Shown: positions 40,000 through 49,485 of the stretch, one piece after another | How the letters are laid out: every line of letters begins with the position of its first letter | How positions within the stretch are numbered: the stretch's first letter is position 1 | NCBI RefSeq assembly: GCF_001937065.1 | Contig: NZ_MOWR01000003.1 | Coordinates: 179,577 to 243,576 of the forward strand | DNA: 64,000 bases | Direction: 5' to 3' | Source: Streptococcus sp. 'caviae' | Lineage (GTDB): Bacteria; Bacillota; Bacilli; Lactobacillales; Streptococcaceae | Program-made: the position numbers and the translations under genes | Notes under the pieces: model-generated | Database searches by the model: none | The model's input: the letters and a program-made list of their open reading frames with translations, nothing else | What the model was told of the DNA's origin: nothing

Positions 40000-41088
40000 A
40001 TGATTTTACAAATTGCTTTTACGCTTTTAGTAGGCCTTCTGGGCGGAATAACCGCTAAAAAACTCCAGGTTCCGGCACCGTTTATGATTGGCAGTATGGT
40101 TGCTGTGGCTATTTTTTCAATCATTACCGGACAAATGAAGATGGAAGCATCCATAAAAATCTTTGCTCAGATTGTCAGCGGCGCCTATATCGGTCAGCAA
40201 GTTTCAAAAAAAGATCTTCTCAATCTTCCCAAACTGGCCGTATCCATCGCCTCTTTGATGATACTGTTTACCATCAACATGATACTGATAGGCTTTGTGT
40301 TTATCCTATGTTTTAAAATGGATGCCGTGACAGCCTTTTTATCCTGCCTGCCCGGCGGGATTGTTGATGTGTCTCTCATGAGTATTGACATGGGAGCGCA
40401 GTCAGATATTGTTGCCACCTTACAGTCTGCCAGACTGGTGGGGATTCTAATCATTCTGCCCATGTGGGTTGCCTTTATCACTAAACGCTTTGCCCCTGAA
40501 GATCAAAAACAGGAGCCGGTTCTTTCTGCCTCTGATCTGGTAAAAGATGATACAGCTGAAGAAGAGCCTGACAATAAGCGGTCTTTAAAAGAGGAGTGGC
40601 TCAATAATGCCTTTATTTTAGCGGTTGCCAGTATAGGCGGTTTGATTGGGATGTGGCTGGATATTCCGGTCGGTGCCTTAATCTTCTCTCTGATTTTTTC
40701 CAGCATTTTAAAGATTACTAAAAACACCGTCCAGCTGACAAAGGCTATCCGCTATATAGCTCAGGTTTGTGCTGGTTCGCTTATCGGAATTAATTTCACG
40801 CAAAAAAGCCTGATAGAATTAGTCCATTTAATTATACCGATTATTTTACTGCTAACAAGCTATCTCATCATTAATGCTTTCTTTGGTTTTGTCATGTATA
40901 AGAGAGGTATTTTAGATTTGCAGTCTGCTCTTTTCGCTTCATCACCGGCCGGCGCAACAGATATTTCGCTGCTTGCTGGAGAATTAGGCGGTGATATGCC
41001 TAAAATTGCAGGGATCCAAATCAGCCGTACCCTGTACACTGTTATTGTTATGCCTATTTTAGTCAGGTTTATTGTCCATTTGCTCTAA
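40000..41088 (+). CDS. AbrB-family (PF05145-type) integral membrane protein
   Basis: The protein has two homologous halves, each with several membrane segments and the same signatures: LLGGITAKKLQVPAPFMIGSM against GLIGMWLDIPVGALIFSLI, and LSCLPGGIVDVSLMS against FASSPAGATDISLLAG. This internal duplication is the mark of the AbrB membrane family (unrelated to the B. subtilis DNA-binding AbrB), annotated in places as ammonia-monooxygenase-like. A polar linker (about 165-200) joins the halves. The substrate is not established for the family. Placement between citC and citG suggests a role with citrate or a related carboxylate. Confidence 0.8.
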   Translation: MILQIAFTLLVGLLGGITAKKLQVPAPFMIGSMVAVAIFSIITGQMKMEASIKIFAQIVSGAYIGQQVSKKDLLNLPKLAVSIASLMILFTINMILIGFVFILCFKMDAVTAFLSCLPGGIVDVSLMSIDMGAQSDIVATLQSARLVGILIILPMWVAFITKRFAPEDQKQEPVLSASDLVKDDTAEEEPDNKRSLKEEWLNNAFILAVASIGGLIGMWLDIPVGALIFSLIFSSILKITKNTVQLTKAIRYIAQVCAGSLIGINFTQKSLIELVHLIIPIILLLTSYLIINAFFGFVMYKRGILDLQSALFASSPAGATDISLLAGELGGDMPKIAGIQISRTLYTVIVMPILVRFIVHLL

Positions 41089-41120
41089 GCATTCAAATAA
41101 AAGATGATTAAAAATGCAAG

Positions 41121-41149
41121 ATGCTGAGGTTTTCGCCTCAGCATGTTTG
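41121..41149. terminator. Hairpin between the AbrB-family gene and citG
   Basis: ATGCTGAGG / CCTCAGCAT with a TTTTCG loop lies between convergent genes. The T-run on the plus strand is interrupted (GTTTGTT). Confidence 0.7.
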
Positions 41150-41196
41150 TTGTGGTTTACAAAGGATAAAGACAGCCTGCCGTAGAGCACGACACA

Positions 41197-42087
41197 TCAA
41201 AGAAGATTTTCTAAAAAAGCGAAGTAGAAGGTCAAAGACAGCAAGTCGGCAGAGCCTCCAGGACTTAAGTGCCGCTCAATCAGCTTTTGGTTGTAAACAG
41301 TCATTTGGTTAGGCAAATCTGCAGAAGGAGTCGTTTCTAAGAGGGACTTAGACTCCTCTTTGACCGTTTTCCATGCTGCGATCCCGCCGCGGTGAATCAG
41401 ATTGCCGTCCTCAACAAAGGTCATCAGGTAAAGCAATAGCTGCAGCTGTACCGTATGATGATCTTTTCCCTTTGCCAGCTCCTGCCTTAAAAACGGCAGG
41501 GCTTTTTGGGTAAGCGAAGCATAGCCGCCGGCAGCTTCGCCGCGAGGGCCTTTAATACCATGCTCGAGGAAGAGCCGCTCGCCATGGGTTAGCTCAGATT
41601 TCTTTTCTAAATGGCTTAAATCCTCTTCTACCAGCTCTTTGGTCATATCGGCAGCTAGGGTACAGACAGCCTGAGTGTCGGCAGAACTGAAACAGGTCTT
41701 TTCCTGCAGCAGATGAGGATGCTTGGCTAAATAAGCACCCGTAGCACCGAGCAGCAGGGCTAAGGAAAAATTAACTCCCTTGTGGGTATTGATGCCGTGA
41801 GTTGCAGCAAACATGGCTGATTCAGCTTTAAGTCCCAAAAGTCGAAGACGGTGAAAGAGCTCGTGGGGAGCTTCGTTATGATAGGTCCAGCCTGTCTGAA
41901 TGTAAAGTCGAAAAAAAGGTTCAAGTGCCATAATGCTGTCTGTGAAAGTATAAAAATCCATATCATCATGGGCACCTGTATCATAGCGGTCGACCAATCC
42001 AGGTTTAGGGGACAGTGCCAGTTCATACAAGAGAGCCTTGACAGCCAGACTGCTAACATGTTCAAGCTTTTCGTTAATGGTGTCCAT
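41197..42087 (-). CDS. citG: Triphosphoribosyl-dephospho-CoA synthase CitG
   Basis: CitG makes 2'-(5''-triphosphoribosyl)-3'-dephospho-CoA, the precursor of the citrate lyase prosthetic group. Family motifs are [27 protein letters not shown] near residue 18, [28 protein letters not shown] (about 95) and [14 protein letters not shown]. The length of 296 aa is normal. The start overlaps the GntR gene by 14 bases, so the regulator and CitG are translated from one message. Confidence 0.92.
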   Translation of the reverse strand: MDTINEKLEHVSSLAVKALLYELALSPKPGLVDRYDTGAHDDMDFYTFTDSIMALEPFFRLYIQTGWTYHNEAPHELFHRLRLLGLKAESAMFAATHGINTHKGVNFSLALLLGATGAYLAKHPHLLQEKTCFSSADTQAVCTLAADMTKELVEEDLSHLEKKSELTHGERLFLEHGIKGPRGEAAGGYASLTQKALPFLRQELAKGKDHHTVQLQLLLYLMTFVEDGNLIHRGGIAAWKTVKEESKSLLETTPSADLPNQMTVYNQKLIERHLSPGGSADLLSLTFYFAFLENLL

Positions 42088-42775
42088 CTTGGCGGCTTTC
42101 CATTTGCTGCAGAATAAATTCCAGAGAAGAGTTCAGGTGTTCGTGTGTAATCAAAGTGATTTGTTCAACGTCTCTGTTGCGCATACCGCGATAGATAATC
42201 CAGTGCTCTTTTAAAGCACGTTTACGTCTCTCTACAGAGCCAATGGAGATTTCCCTGAAATACCTCAGATAGGTCTGCAGTTCGGTCACAATTTCTCTCA
42301 GGCGCAGCATCTGACTTTTACGGTAAATGAGGTCGTTAAACTGGTTAAAGTTATCCAAGATTGTTTCGATATCGCCATCATCAATAAACCCTTCACAGTC
42401 AGTCAGAATCTTTTTCATCTCTGCGAAGTCTTCCTCGTTCATCAGATACATGGCCTTGGTTGCAGCCAGAGTATCCAGAGCCTTGCGGATGTCAAAAATC
42501 TCGATAGCATCTTTTAAGGAAATGCCGCGAACAATGATACCGCGTTTAGGAATATGCTCAACCAATTTTTCTTCCTGCAGAACTCCCAGAGCATAGCGGA
42601 TCGGTGTTCGGCTGATATTGAGAGCTGTTGCCAGCTCTTTTTCATTAATGCGAGAGCCGGCAGGAATCTCGCTTAGGATAATCGTTTTTCGCAAGGCCTC
42701 ATAAAAAGCGATTTTCAAAGGAACATTCTGTGATAAATCTAAATTTTTTTTCACAGCATTTACAACTGAATTCAT
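42074..42775 (-). CDS. GntR-family regulator of citrate genes (CitO-like)
   Basis: This is a FadR-subfamily GntR protein. The winged helix spans about residues 15-80 ([41 protein letters not shown]), and the all-helical FCD ligand domain about 90-225. Related regulators (CitO of E. faecalis) activate citrate genes when citrate binds the FCD domain. The start is placed at ATG 42775 ([10 protein letters not shown]) with GGGGAG upstream; a frame opening 20 codons earlier has no such site. Likely targets are its own promoter, citM and the oad-cit operon. Ligand and targets are inferred from position. Confidence 0.88.
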   Translation of the reverse strand: MNSVVNAVKKNLDLSQNVPLKIAFYEALRKTIILSEIPAGSRINEKELATALNISRTPIRYALGVLQEEKLVEHIPKRGIIVRGISLKDAIEIFDIRKALDTLAATKAMYLMNEEDFAEMKKILTDCEGFIDDGDIETILDNFNQFNDLIYRKSQMLRLREIVTELQTYLRYFREISIGSVERRKRALKEHWIIYRGMRNRDVEQITLITHEHLNSSLEFILQQMESRQDGHH

Positions 42776-42842
42776 GAATTCTCCCCGTTTTTTAGTCTTA
42801 ATTTTATTATACCGAAAATACTTAACTTTTTCCAAGATATTT

Positions 42843-42880
42843 AGAAAAAGGACTTGAGCAAATGCTCCAAGTCCTTAAGA
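42843..42880 (-). terminator. Terminator after citM
   Basis: Read on the minus strand, AAGGACTTGGAG / CTCAAGTCCTT with a CATTTG loop is followed by TTTTT. Confidence 0.85.
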
Positions 42881-42927
42881 AAATCAGTTACTGCAAATAA
42901 GCTGCGATTTTTTCTTGTTTGCAGTTT

Positions 42928-44331
42928 TTATTGCGGAATGTAGAATGGCAGACGTCCGATAAGCAGGATCGTTACAATAAAGATGACGAACACTACAAGC
43001 GCATATTTAGCGGATTCTCTTTGCCATTCGCCCATATCCAAACCTGTCAAACGAAGCAGCAGGTAGATAAAGGCAACCAGCGGACTCAATAAGTGGAAAG
43101 CTTGTCCCATCAGGGAAGCCAAGGCCATGGCCATATTATCAAATCCGTATTTAGCACCAGCTTCGGCCAAGACTGGCATGATACCGTAGTAGAAGCCGTC
43201 GTTTGAGAGGAAGAAGGTACCCGGTGCAGAGATAAGAGCAATAACCACACCCCAGAAGCCGGCCAGCTGTTTTGGAATAATTGTTGTAAAGCTTTGAGCC
43301 AGAGCACCAGCCATACCAGAACCTTGGAAAAGTCCCATGAAGATACCGGCAGCAAATACCAAGATAACAACTTGCACAGCATCGCCGCCGTTTTCACCGA
43401 TCCGTTTTGATTGATCTTTCAGTTTAGGATAGTTGACCATCAAGGCGATACAGGTACCGACCGCAAAGAGGAAGAGCGATGGCATTTCGATAGCTGGGAT
43501 GAAGGATCCGGCAACCAGCCAGGCGATTAGGATAATGGTCAAAATACCGTTGAATACAAAGTTTTGAGGACGGCGAATTGCCATTGTGTCAGGATCGTTA
43601 GTTTCGATCAGGGCTGAAATTTCAGCTTCAGATAACTCAGTGACACCTAAGCGTTTGCGTTCTTTTTTACCCATGCTTCTAGCAACGAAGAAGATGACAT
43701 AAAGCAGTGACAATATCATACCAGGTGCCAGATAACCTAAAATTTCAGAACCGACATTTAAAACGGACATGGCACGAGCTGTAGGTCCGCCCCAAGGAAG
43801 CAGGTTCATGATAGTGTTTTGCAGGATAATCAAGACACCGAGGTTCATGATCCTCATGTTCAGCTTTTTGTAGATAGGAAGAAAGGCTGAACAGCAAATA
43901 AGAGTGGTTGTTGTACCATCACCGTTAAGGGAAACAGCAGCTGCAACGACAGCAGTGGCCATCAAAACTTTCATTGGATCGCCCTTAGCAAAGCGAATCA
44001 TTTTTTCCGTAATAGGATCAAAGAGACCGGCATCCAGCATCAGTGAGAAATACAAGATGGCAAACAGGAGCATAATCCCTGTGTTAGCCGTATTACTGAT
44101 CCCATATAAGATCATGGGGCCAATAGCTGTCAGATTGTTTGCTATTTTATCGTCCCCCAGGAATTCGACAAAACTTTGGTCAGCTTTAAAGTCTGCGACT
44201 CCTGTCAGAATAACAATAATAGTAGCTACCAGAGGTACTATTACCAATGCCGTGAAAGGCGACATTTTCTTCTTCATGACGACATACATGAAGACGATAA
44301 TCATAGCATAAGCTAAAATTGTTAATAACAT
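42928..44331 (-). CDS. citM: Citrate/divalent-metal transporter, CitMHS family
   Basis: The protein is a secondary transporter that takes up citrate as a metal complex with protons. It has about twelve hydrophobic segments and the CitMHS signatures VSLNGDGTTTTLICCSAFLP (about 133-152), LPWGGPTARAM (about 178-188) and FFLSNDGFYYGIMPVL (about 372-387). The length of 467 aa is in the family range. It is divergent from the oad-cit operon; the gap holds a cre and two direct repeats. The preferred metal cannot be told from sequence. Confidence 0.9.
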   Translation of the reverse strand: MLLTILAYAMIIVFMYVVMKKKMSPFTALVIVPLVATIIVILTGVADFKADQSFVEFLGDDKIANNLTAIGPMILYGISNTANTGIMLLFAILYFSLMLDAGLFDPITEKMIRFAKGDPMKVLMATAVVAAAVSLNGDGTTTTLICCSAFLPIYKKLNMRIMNLGVLIILQNTIMNLLPWGGPTARAMSVLNVGSEILGYLAPGMILSLLYVIFFVARSMGKKERKRLGVTELSEAEISALIETNDPDTMAIRRPQNFVFNGILTIILIAWLVAGSFIPAIEMPSLFLFAVGTCIALMVNYPKLKDQSKRIGENGGDAVQVVILVFAAGIFMGLFQGSGMAGALAQSFTTIIPKQLAGFWGVVIALISAPGTFFLSNDGFYYGIMPVLAEAGAKYGFDNMAMALASLMGQAFHLLSPLVAFIYLLLRLTGLDMGEWQRESAKYALVVFVIFIVTILLIGRLPFYIPQ

Positions 44332-44428
44332 AAGTTATCTCTCCTTTTTAATCTTTCTTATTTAATTCCAATAAAAAACACAGAATTCAAATAAGAAGCA
44401 AGATTTTTTTGTACAAGACTAGTATAAG

Positions 44429-44545
44429 TGAAAGCGCTTAAAAAAGGAATAGTCTTTCCTAAGAAGAACACAAAAAAAACATTTTGAAAGGGCTTTAAAA
44501 AAGAACACAAAAAAGCCATGAAAATTCCTAAATCCAGTATATAAT
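44429..44545. promoter_or_regulatory. citM / oad divergent control region: cre, direct repeats, -10 box
   Basis: TGAAAGCGCTTAAA (44429-44442) is a good cre. AAGAACACAAAAAA occurs at 44464-44477 and again at 44501-44514, 37 bases apart. TATAAT for the rightward operon lies at 44540-44545 without a clear -35. CcpA repression is likely, and the direct repeats are candidate regulator sites. Confidence 0.6.
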
Positions 44546-44613
44546 AGGCTTAGAAGCATTGTTTCGGCAAGAATTATTTGCCCTCTGCACAGATAAATAG
44601 AAAGGAGAAACAG

Positions 44614-44943
44614 ATGGGTCTTTTTACGCGATTGTTCAATAAATCACAGGAACCTGTTGAAAAAGTTAATGATAATAATTTTGAAAATAATTTGAATTCT
44701 TTTCAGGCTGAATGGGAACCTATTCCTGCTTTTATCCCGGCCGATAAATCTGATTATCAGCTGGTCAGTGTTATTGCGACAGCCATTGCAGCCGGTGATT
44801 ATCCTGACAGTCAGTTTGTTGTTAAAAAGATTTTACAGCGCAATCCCGAAGCCTTAAAAGTTTCAGTGATTGCAGCCAGTATCGCAGCTGGGGAGTCTTC
44901 GGACAGCCAGTTAGCTGTTAAAAATATTTATCAAAAGAAATAA
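44614..44943 (+). CDS. oadH: Oxaloacetate decarboxylase accessory subunit, OadH-like
   Basis: This small soluble protein opens the oad-cit operon. Its second half contains two copies of one unit: VSVIATAIAAGDYPDSQFVVKKI (about residues 49-71) and VSVIAASIAAGESSDSQLAVKNI (about 83-105). The unit resembles the C-terminal segment of decarboxylase gamma/delta subunits and the tiny epsilon subunit of methylmalonyl-CoA decarboxylase, which stabilise the complex. An extra subunit named OadH is known from the E. faecalis enzyme, and size and position fit. AAAGGAG precedes the ATG at 44614; a frame 12 codons longer lacks one. There is no membrane segment. Confidence 0.65.
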   Translation: MGLFTRLFNKSQEPVEKVNDNNFENNLNSFQAEWEPIPAFIPADKSDYQLVSVIATAIAAGDYPDSQFVVKKILQRNPEALKVSVIAASIAAGESSDSQLAVKNIYQKK

Positions 44944-44961
44944 AAAAGGAGGCATTTATTA

Positions 44962-45363
44962 ATGTTACGTAAATTTAAAATCTCAGTGGACGGCAAGGAG
45001 TACCTGGTCGAAATGGAAGAAATCGGCGGAACACCGGCACCAGCAGCAGCTCCGGCAGCGCCTGCGGCTCCGGCACCTGTTCAGGAAGTGCCAGCAGAAG
45101 CACCGGCTCAGCCTAGTCCGGCACCAGCTCCGGCGGCTGCACCTGCCAGCGCTGATGCTATGGCGGCTCCAATGCCCGGAACCATTCTGAAGATTCTTGT
45201 CAATGTGGGTGATACAGTTGCTGAAAATCAGCCATTGATGATTTTGGAAGCCATGAAGATGGAAAATGAAATTGTAGCCGGTTCAGCCGGTACCGTTTCA
45301 GCTATCCATGTGACACAGGGTCAGGTTGTCAATGCTGGCGATGGCTTAATCACAATCGCTTAA
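44962..45363 (+). CDS. oadD: Biotin carrier subunit of oxaloacetate decarboxylase
   Basis: The protein carries CO2 on biotin between OadA and OadB. A short N-terminal part (about 1-22) is followed by a long Ala/Pro-rich flexible linker (about 25-70). The biotinyl domain has the lysine in EAMKMEN (about residue 98). The length of 133 aa is typical. In many bacteria this domain is fused to OadA; here OadA ends without it, so the two proteins are complementary. AAAGGAGG precedes the ATG, 18 bases after oadH. Confidence 0.9.
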   Translation: MLRKFKISVDGKEYLVEMEEIGGTPAPAAAPAAPAAPAPVQEVPAEAPAQPSPAPAPAAAPASADAMAAPMPGTILKILVNVGDTVAENQPLMILEAMKMENEIVAGSAGTVSAIHVTQGQVVNAGDGLITIA

Positions 45364-45393
45364 CACAAATTATAATTAGAAGGAAGTGAGTTT

Positions 45394-46515
45394 GTGGAAA
45401 CTTTAATTTCAGGAATTACATCCATTACACTTCCCCAGGTGATTATGATGCTCATTGGAGCTACTCTGATGTATTTGGGGATTAAAAAGGAATACGAGCC
45501 AACGCTTTTAGTGCCCATGGGACTTGGAACGCTCTTGGTGAACTTTCCCGGCACAGGGGTTCTGACTCAGGTTGTCAACGGCGTCAAACAAGAAGGGGTC
45601 TTCGACATTCTCTTTAAATTCGGGATTAATACAGAACTTTTCCCTCTGCTGATTTTCATCGGAATCGGAGCTATGATTGACTTTGGTCCCCTGCTTCAAA
45701 ACCCATTCATGCTGCTCTTTGGAGCGGCAGCGCAGTTCGGGATTTTCTTTGTTGTTGTCGTGGCCGTTATGGCTGGATTTGATATCAAAGAAGCGGCTTC
45801 AATCGGTATTATCGGTGCAGCAGACGGTCCAACATCCATTTTCGTTGCCAATCAGCTGGCGCCTAACTTGTTAGGCCCGATAACCGTTGCAGCCTACTCA
45901 TACATGGCCTTGGTTCCAATTATTCAGCCCTTTGCTATTAAATTGGTGACAACAAAGAAAGAACGTCGGATCCGCATGACCTACAAGGCCGAAAATGTTT
46001 CAAAACTGACAAAAATTCTCTTTCCGATTGTCATCACGGTTGTTGCCGGCTTTATCGCACCAATTTCCCTGCCTCTGGTTGGCTTCTTGATGTTCGGTAA
46101 TCTCCTGCGTGAATGCGGCGTTCTGGACAGACTGTCACAGACAGCGCAAAATGAATTGGTTAATATCGTCAGCATCTTGCTGGGCTTGACTATTTCAGTG
46201 AAGATGCAGGCTGATTTATTCCTTAATGTGCAAACCCTGCTTATCATCTTGTTCGGCCTGGTTGCTTTCATTATGGACTCTGTCGGCGGTGTTCTCTTTG
46301 CTAAAATTTTGAACATCTTCCGCAGGAAAAAAATTAATCCAATGATTGGTGCAGCTGGTATTTCAGCCTTTCCAATGTCCAGCCGGGTTATCCAAAAAAT
46401 GGCGACAGACGAAGATCCTCAAAACTTTGTTCTGATGTATGCAGTCGGAGCCAATGTTTCAGGACAGATCGCTTCTGTCATTGCCGGCGGTTTGCTGCTG
46501 TCATTCTTTAGCTAA
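45394..46515 (+). CDS. oadB: Oxaloacetate decarboxylase membrane subunit beta
   Basis: OadB removes CO2 from carboxybiotin in the membrane and couples this to sodium export. About nine hydrophobic segments are visible. Family motifs are FIGIGAMIDFGPLLQNP (about residue 89), IIGAADGPTSIFVANQLAP (about 144) with the conserved aspartate, and NPMIGAAGISAFPMSSRV (about 312). The length of 373 aa is normal. The start is GTG (45394), with GGAAG upstream. The adjacent small protein is its likely membrane partner. Confidence 0.93.
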   Translation: METLISGITSITLPQVIMMLIGATLMYLGIKKEYEPTLLVPMGLGTLLVNFPGTGVLTQVVNGVKQEGVFDILFKFGINTELFPLLIFIGIGAMIDFGPLLQNPFMLLFGAAAQFGIFFVVVVAVMAGFDIKEAASIGIIGAADGPTSIFVANQLAPNLLGPITVAAYSYMALVPIIQPFAIKLVTTKKERRIRMTYKAENVSKLTKILFPIVITVVAGFIAPISLPLVGFLMFGNLLRECGVLDRLSQTAQNELVNIVSILLGLTISVKMQADLFLNVQTLLIILFGLVAFIMDSVGGVLFAKILNIFRRKKINPMIGAAGISAFPMSSRVIQKMATDEDPQNFVLMYAVGANVSGQIASVIAGGLLLSFFS

Positions 46516-46543
46516 CAGCCCCAGTGAAAGGAGAGGTAATAGT

Positions 46544-46672
46544 ATGAATATGGAACATTTGCTTCAAGCCTTTGAATTAATGGGCTTGGGGATGGCTGGT
46601 ATCTTTATTGTTTTAGGCATTTTGTACATTGCTGCAGAAGTCCTTATCAAATTGTTTCCGGTTGATAAATAA
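46544..46672 (+). CDS. Very small OadG-like membrane subunit (42 aa)
   Basis: The short frame MNMEHLLQAFELMGLGMAGIF... encodes 42 residues with a single membrane helix (about residues 13-34, ending VLIKLFPVDK). OadG-type gamma subunits have exactly this kind of N-terminal helix (...GMGMVFIFL.LL). Here the soluble tail is missing and may be supplied by OadH. GAAAGGAGAGG lies upstream. The position between oadB and citD supports the role. A longer frame beginning inside oadB exists but has no start signal. Confidence 0.7.
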   Translation: MNMEHLLQAFELMGLGMAGIFIVLGILYIAAEVLIKLFPVDK

Positions 46673-46764
46673 CGGTAAAGACTTATCAAGCAATCTAATA
46701 TTATTGCGACACCCGTGAGAGCTATCTCACCAGCGCCGCATATCAAAATATATGAGGTGAAATT

Positions 46765-47073
46765 ATGGATATCAAACAAACAGCTGTTGCAGGTTCGCTT
46801 GAGTCAAGCGATATCATGGTAACAGTAAACCCTAGCGATGCTGAAGGCATTACTATCCAATTGGAAAGCAGTGTTGAAAAGCAATTTGGTCAACAAATTC
46901 GTAAAGTTATTGAAGAAACGCTCAAGCATTTAGATGTGAAAGCAGCAGCAGTTGAAGCAGTTGACAAGGGAGCTTTGGACTGTACTATTCAAGCTCGGAC
47001 AATCGCTGCCGCTCACCGCGCCGCTCAAGTCGAAGCTTACAACTGGAAGGAGATTGACTCATGGAACGTTTAA
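46765..47073 (+). CDS. citD: Citrate lyase acyl carrier protein (gamma subunit) CitD
   Basis: CitD carries the phosphoribosyl-dephospho-CoA prosthetic group on a serine (Ser14 in [13 protein letters not shown]) through which acetyl and citryl groups pass. The length of 102 aa is normal, and the downstream motif [16 protein letters not shown] is typical. GAGGTG precedes the ATG. A small hairpin, GTGAGA-GCTA-TCTCAC (46715-46730), lies in the gap before it. The end overlaps citE by 13 bases. Confidence 0.95.
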   Translation: MDIKQTAVAGSLESSDIMVTVNPSDAEGITIQLESSVEKQFGQQIRKVIEETLKHLDVKAAAVEAVDKGALDCTIQARTIAAAHRAAQVEAYNWKEIDSWNV

Positions 47074-47948
47074 GAAGAACAATGATGTTTGTCCCTGGTG
47101 CTAATGCGGCTATGCTAAGAGACGCTCCTTTATACGGAGCTGATTCGATCATGTTTGACTTGGAAGATTCTGTTTCCCTTAAGGAAAAAGATACTTCCAG
47201 AGCTTTGGTTCATTTTGCACTTAAGACTTTCGATTACAGCAAAGTAGAAACGGTTGTTCGCGTCAATAGTTTAGAGAGCTGCGGTGCTCTGGATATTGAA
47301 GCGGTTATCCTTGCCGGCGTTGACGTTATTCGCCTGCCAAAAACAGAGACTGCTCAAGACATTGTTGATGTTGAAGCGGTCATCGAAAAGGTTGAACGCG
47401 ACAATGGCATTGACATCGGCCGGACTAAAATGATGGCGGCTATTGAATCAGCTCAGGGTGTTCTTAATGCTCCCGCAATTGCCAAAGCTTCAGATCGCTT
47501 GATTGGTATTGCACTGGGTGCTGAAGACTATGTGACAAACATGAAAACCCGCCGCTATCCTGACGGACAAGAGCTGTTCTTTGCTCGCAGCATGATTCTC
47601 CATGCCGCGCGTGCAGCTGGAATTGCAGCGGTTGATACCGTTTATTCAGACGTCAACAACCCAGAAGGCTTCCAAAACGAAGTGCGTTTGATCAAGCAAT
47701 TAGGATTTGATGGTAAGTCAGTCATCAATCCTCGTCAAATTCCGCTGGTCAATGAAATTTATGCGCCAACGGAAAAAGAAATTCAAAACGCTAAAGAAGT
47801 TGTTTGGGCAATTCGTGATGCTGAAGCCAAAGGTTCCGGAGTCATCTCGCTCAAAGGTAAGATGGTTGATAAACCAATCGTTGAACGGGCAGAACGTGTC
47901 ATTGCTTTAGCAAAAGCTGCTGGATTGCTTACTGAGGAGGATATTTAA
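47061..47948 (+). CDS. citE: Citrate lyase beta subunit CitE
   Basis: CitE is the citryl-ACP lyase that releases oxaloacetate and leaves acetyl-ACP. The TIM-barrel HpcH/HpaI-type family shows [15 protein letters not shown] at the start, [12 protein letters not shown] (about residue 33), [24 protein letters not shown] and [12 protein letters not shown] with metal-binding acids. The length of 295 aa is normal. It overlaps citD and is followed directly by citF. Confidence 0.96.
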   Translation: MERLRRTMMFVPGANAAMLRDAPLYGADSIMFDLEDSVSLKEKDTSRALVHFALKTFDYSKVETVVRVNSLESCGALDIEAVILAGVDVIRLPKTETAQDIVDVEAVIEKVERDNGIDIGRTKMMAAIESAQGVLNAPAIAKASDRLIGIALGAEDYVTNMKTRRYPDGQELFFARSMILHAARAAGIAAVDTVYSDVNNPEGFQNEVRLIKQLGFDGKSVINPRQIPLVNEIYAPTEKEIQNAKEVVWAIRDAEAKGSGVISLKGKMVDKPIVERAERVIALAKAAGLLTEEDI

Positions 47949-47949
47949 G

Positions 47950-49485
47950 ATGGTAAAAAATAAATTAGGTCGCGATATCCCTCAAGAATACGCTGAGCGC
48001 TACGGTGTATTCGAAGGAGAACTTGCACATATTAAGGACTACAAGGAATCAAGCCGACACGTTAAGCCGGTAAAACCTTCTGATGACAAACTCTTGTCTT
48101 CTATCCATGAGGCTATTGAAAAAACCGGACTTAAAGACGGCATGACTATTTCTTTCCACCATCATTTTCGTGAAGGCGATTATGTGATGAACATGGTGCT
48201 GGATGAAATCGCTAAAATGGGTATTAAAAATATTTCTATTGCCCCAAGTTCTATTGCCAATGTCCATGAGCCTTTGATTGACCATATCAAAAACGGCGTG
48301 GTTACTAACATTACGTCCAGCGGTCTGCGTGACAAGGTGGGCGCTGCCATTTCAGAAGGGATTATGGAAAATCCTGTTGTTATCCGCTCCCACGGCGGCC
48401 GTGCTCGAGCTATTGCAGCAGACGACATCCATATTGATGTTGCCTTTCTGGGTGCTCCAAGCTCTGATGCTTACGGCAATGCTAACGGAACCAAAGGAAA
48501 AGCAACCTGCGGCTCACTGGGCTACGCCATGATCGATGCCAAATATGCAGACCAAGTGGTTATCATTACAGATACCTTGGTACCTTATCCCAATACGCCA
48601 ATCAGCATTCCGCAGACAGATGTAGACTATGTTGTTGTGGTTGATGCCATCGGAGATCCTGAAGGTATTGCCAAAGGGGCAACGCGCTACACTAAAAATC
48701 CTAAGGAACTTTTGATTGCCGAATATGCTGCTAAAGTGATTACGAACTCCCCTTACTATAAAGAAGGATTCTCTTTCCAAACAGGTACCGGCGGAGCTTC
48801 ATTGGCTGTTACACGTTTCATGCGCGAACAGATGATTAAAGACGGTATCAAGGCTAATTTTGCCCTCGGCGGTATTACTAATGCCATGGTAGAATTGCTG
48901 GAAGAAGGTCTGGTTGACAAGATCATGGACGTACAGGACTTTGACCATCCGTCAGCTATGTCTATGGATCGCAATGCTGAAAAACACTATGAAATTGATG
49001 CTAATATGTACGCATCACCGCTTAGCAAGGGTTCTGTTATCAATCAATTGGATACCTGTGTCCTGTCTGCTTTAGAAGTGGATACAGATTTCAATGTCAA
49101 CGTTATGACCGGTTCAGACGGTGTTATCCGCGGAGCATCAGGCGGACACTGTGATACAGCCTTTGCTGCCAAGATGAGTTTGGTTATTTCACCATTGGTT
49201 CGCGGACGCATTCCTACTTTCGTTGATAAGGTGAATACGGTTATCACACCAGGAACCAGCGTGGATGTGGTCGTTACAGAAGTTGGTATTGCTATCAATC
49301 CTAACCGCCCTGACCTGATGGAACACTTTAAAGATTTAAAAGTGCCGCAGTTCACTATCGAAGAGCTGAAAGAAAAAGCCTATGCAGTCGTTGGCAATCC
49401 GGAACCTATTCAATACGGTGATAAGGTTGTCGCTCTTATTGAATACCGCGACGGCAGCTTGATTGATGTAGTGCACAATGTCTAA
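47950..49485 (+). CDS. citF: Citrate lyase alpha subunit CitF
   Basis: CitF swaps acetyl for citrate on the acyl carrier (citrate:acetyl-ACP transferase). The CoA-transferase-like fold shows TISFHHHFREGDYVMN (about residue 67), IAPSSIANVHEPLI, GALGG-type segments and SGGHCDTAFAAKMSL (about 397). The length of 511 aa is normal. GGAGG lies inside the end of citE. It overlaps citX by 8 bases. Confidence 0.96.
   Translation: MVKNKLGRDIPQEYAERYGVFEGELAHIKDYKESSRHVKPVKPSDDKLLSSIHEAIEKTGLKDGMTISFHHHFREGDYVMNMVLDEIAKMGIKNISIAPSSIANVHEPLIDHIKNGVVTNITSSGLRDKVGAAISEGIMENPVVIRSHGGRARAIAADDIHIDVAFLGAPSSDAYGNANGTKGKATCGSLGYAMIDAKYADQVVIITDTLVPYPNTPISIPQTDVDYVVVVDAIGDPEGIAKGATRYTKNPKELLIAEYAAKVITNSPYYKEGFSFQTGTGGASLAVTRFMREQMIKDGIKANFALGGITNAMVELLEEGLVDKIMDVQDFDHPSAMSMDRNAEKHYEIDANMYASPLSKGSVINQLDTCVLSALEVDTDFNVNVMTGSDGVIRGASGGHCDTAFAAKMSLVISPLVRGRIPTFVDKVNTVITPGTSVDVVVTEVGIAINPNRPDLMEHFKDLKVPQFTIEELKEKAYAVVGNPEPIQYGDKVVALIEYRDGSLIDVVHNV

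Noticed and set aside
46439..46543. N-terminal extension of the small Oad membrane protein into oadB
   Set aside because: It would overlap conserved oadB codons. The ATG at 46544 has a strong Shine-Dalgarno.
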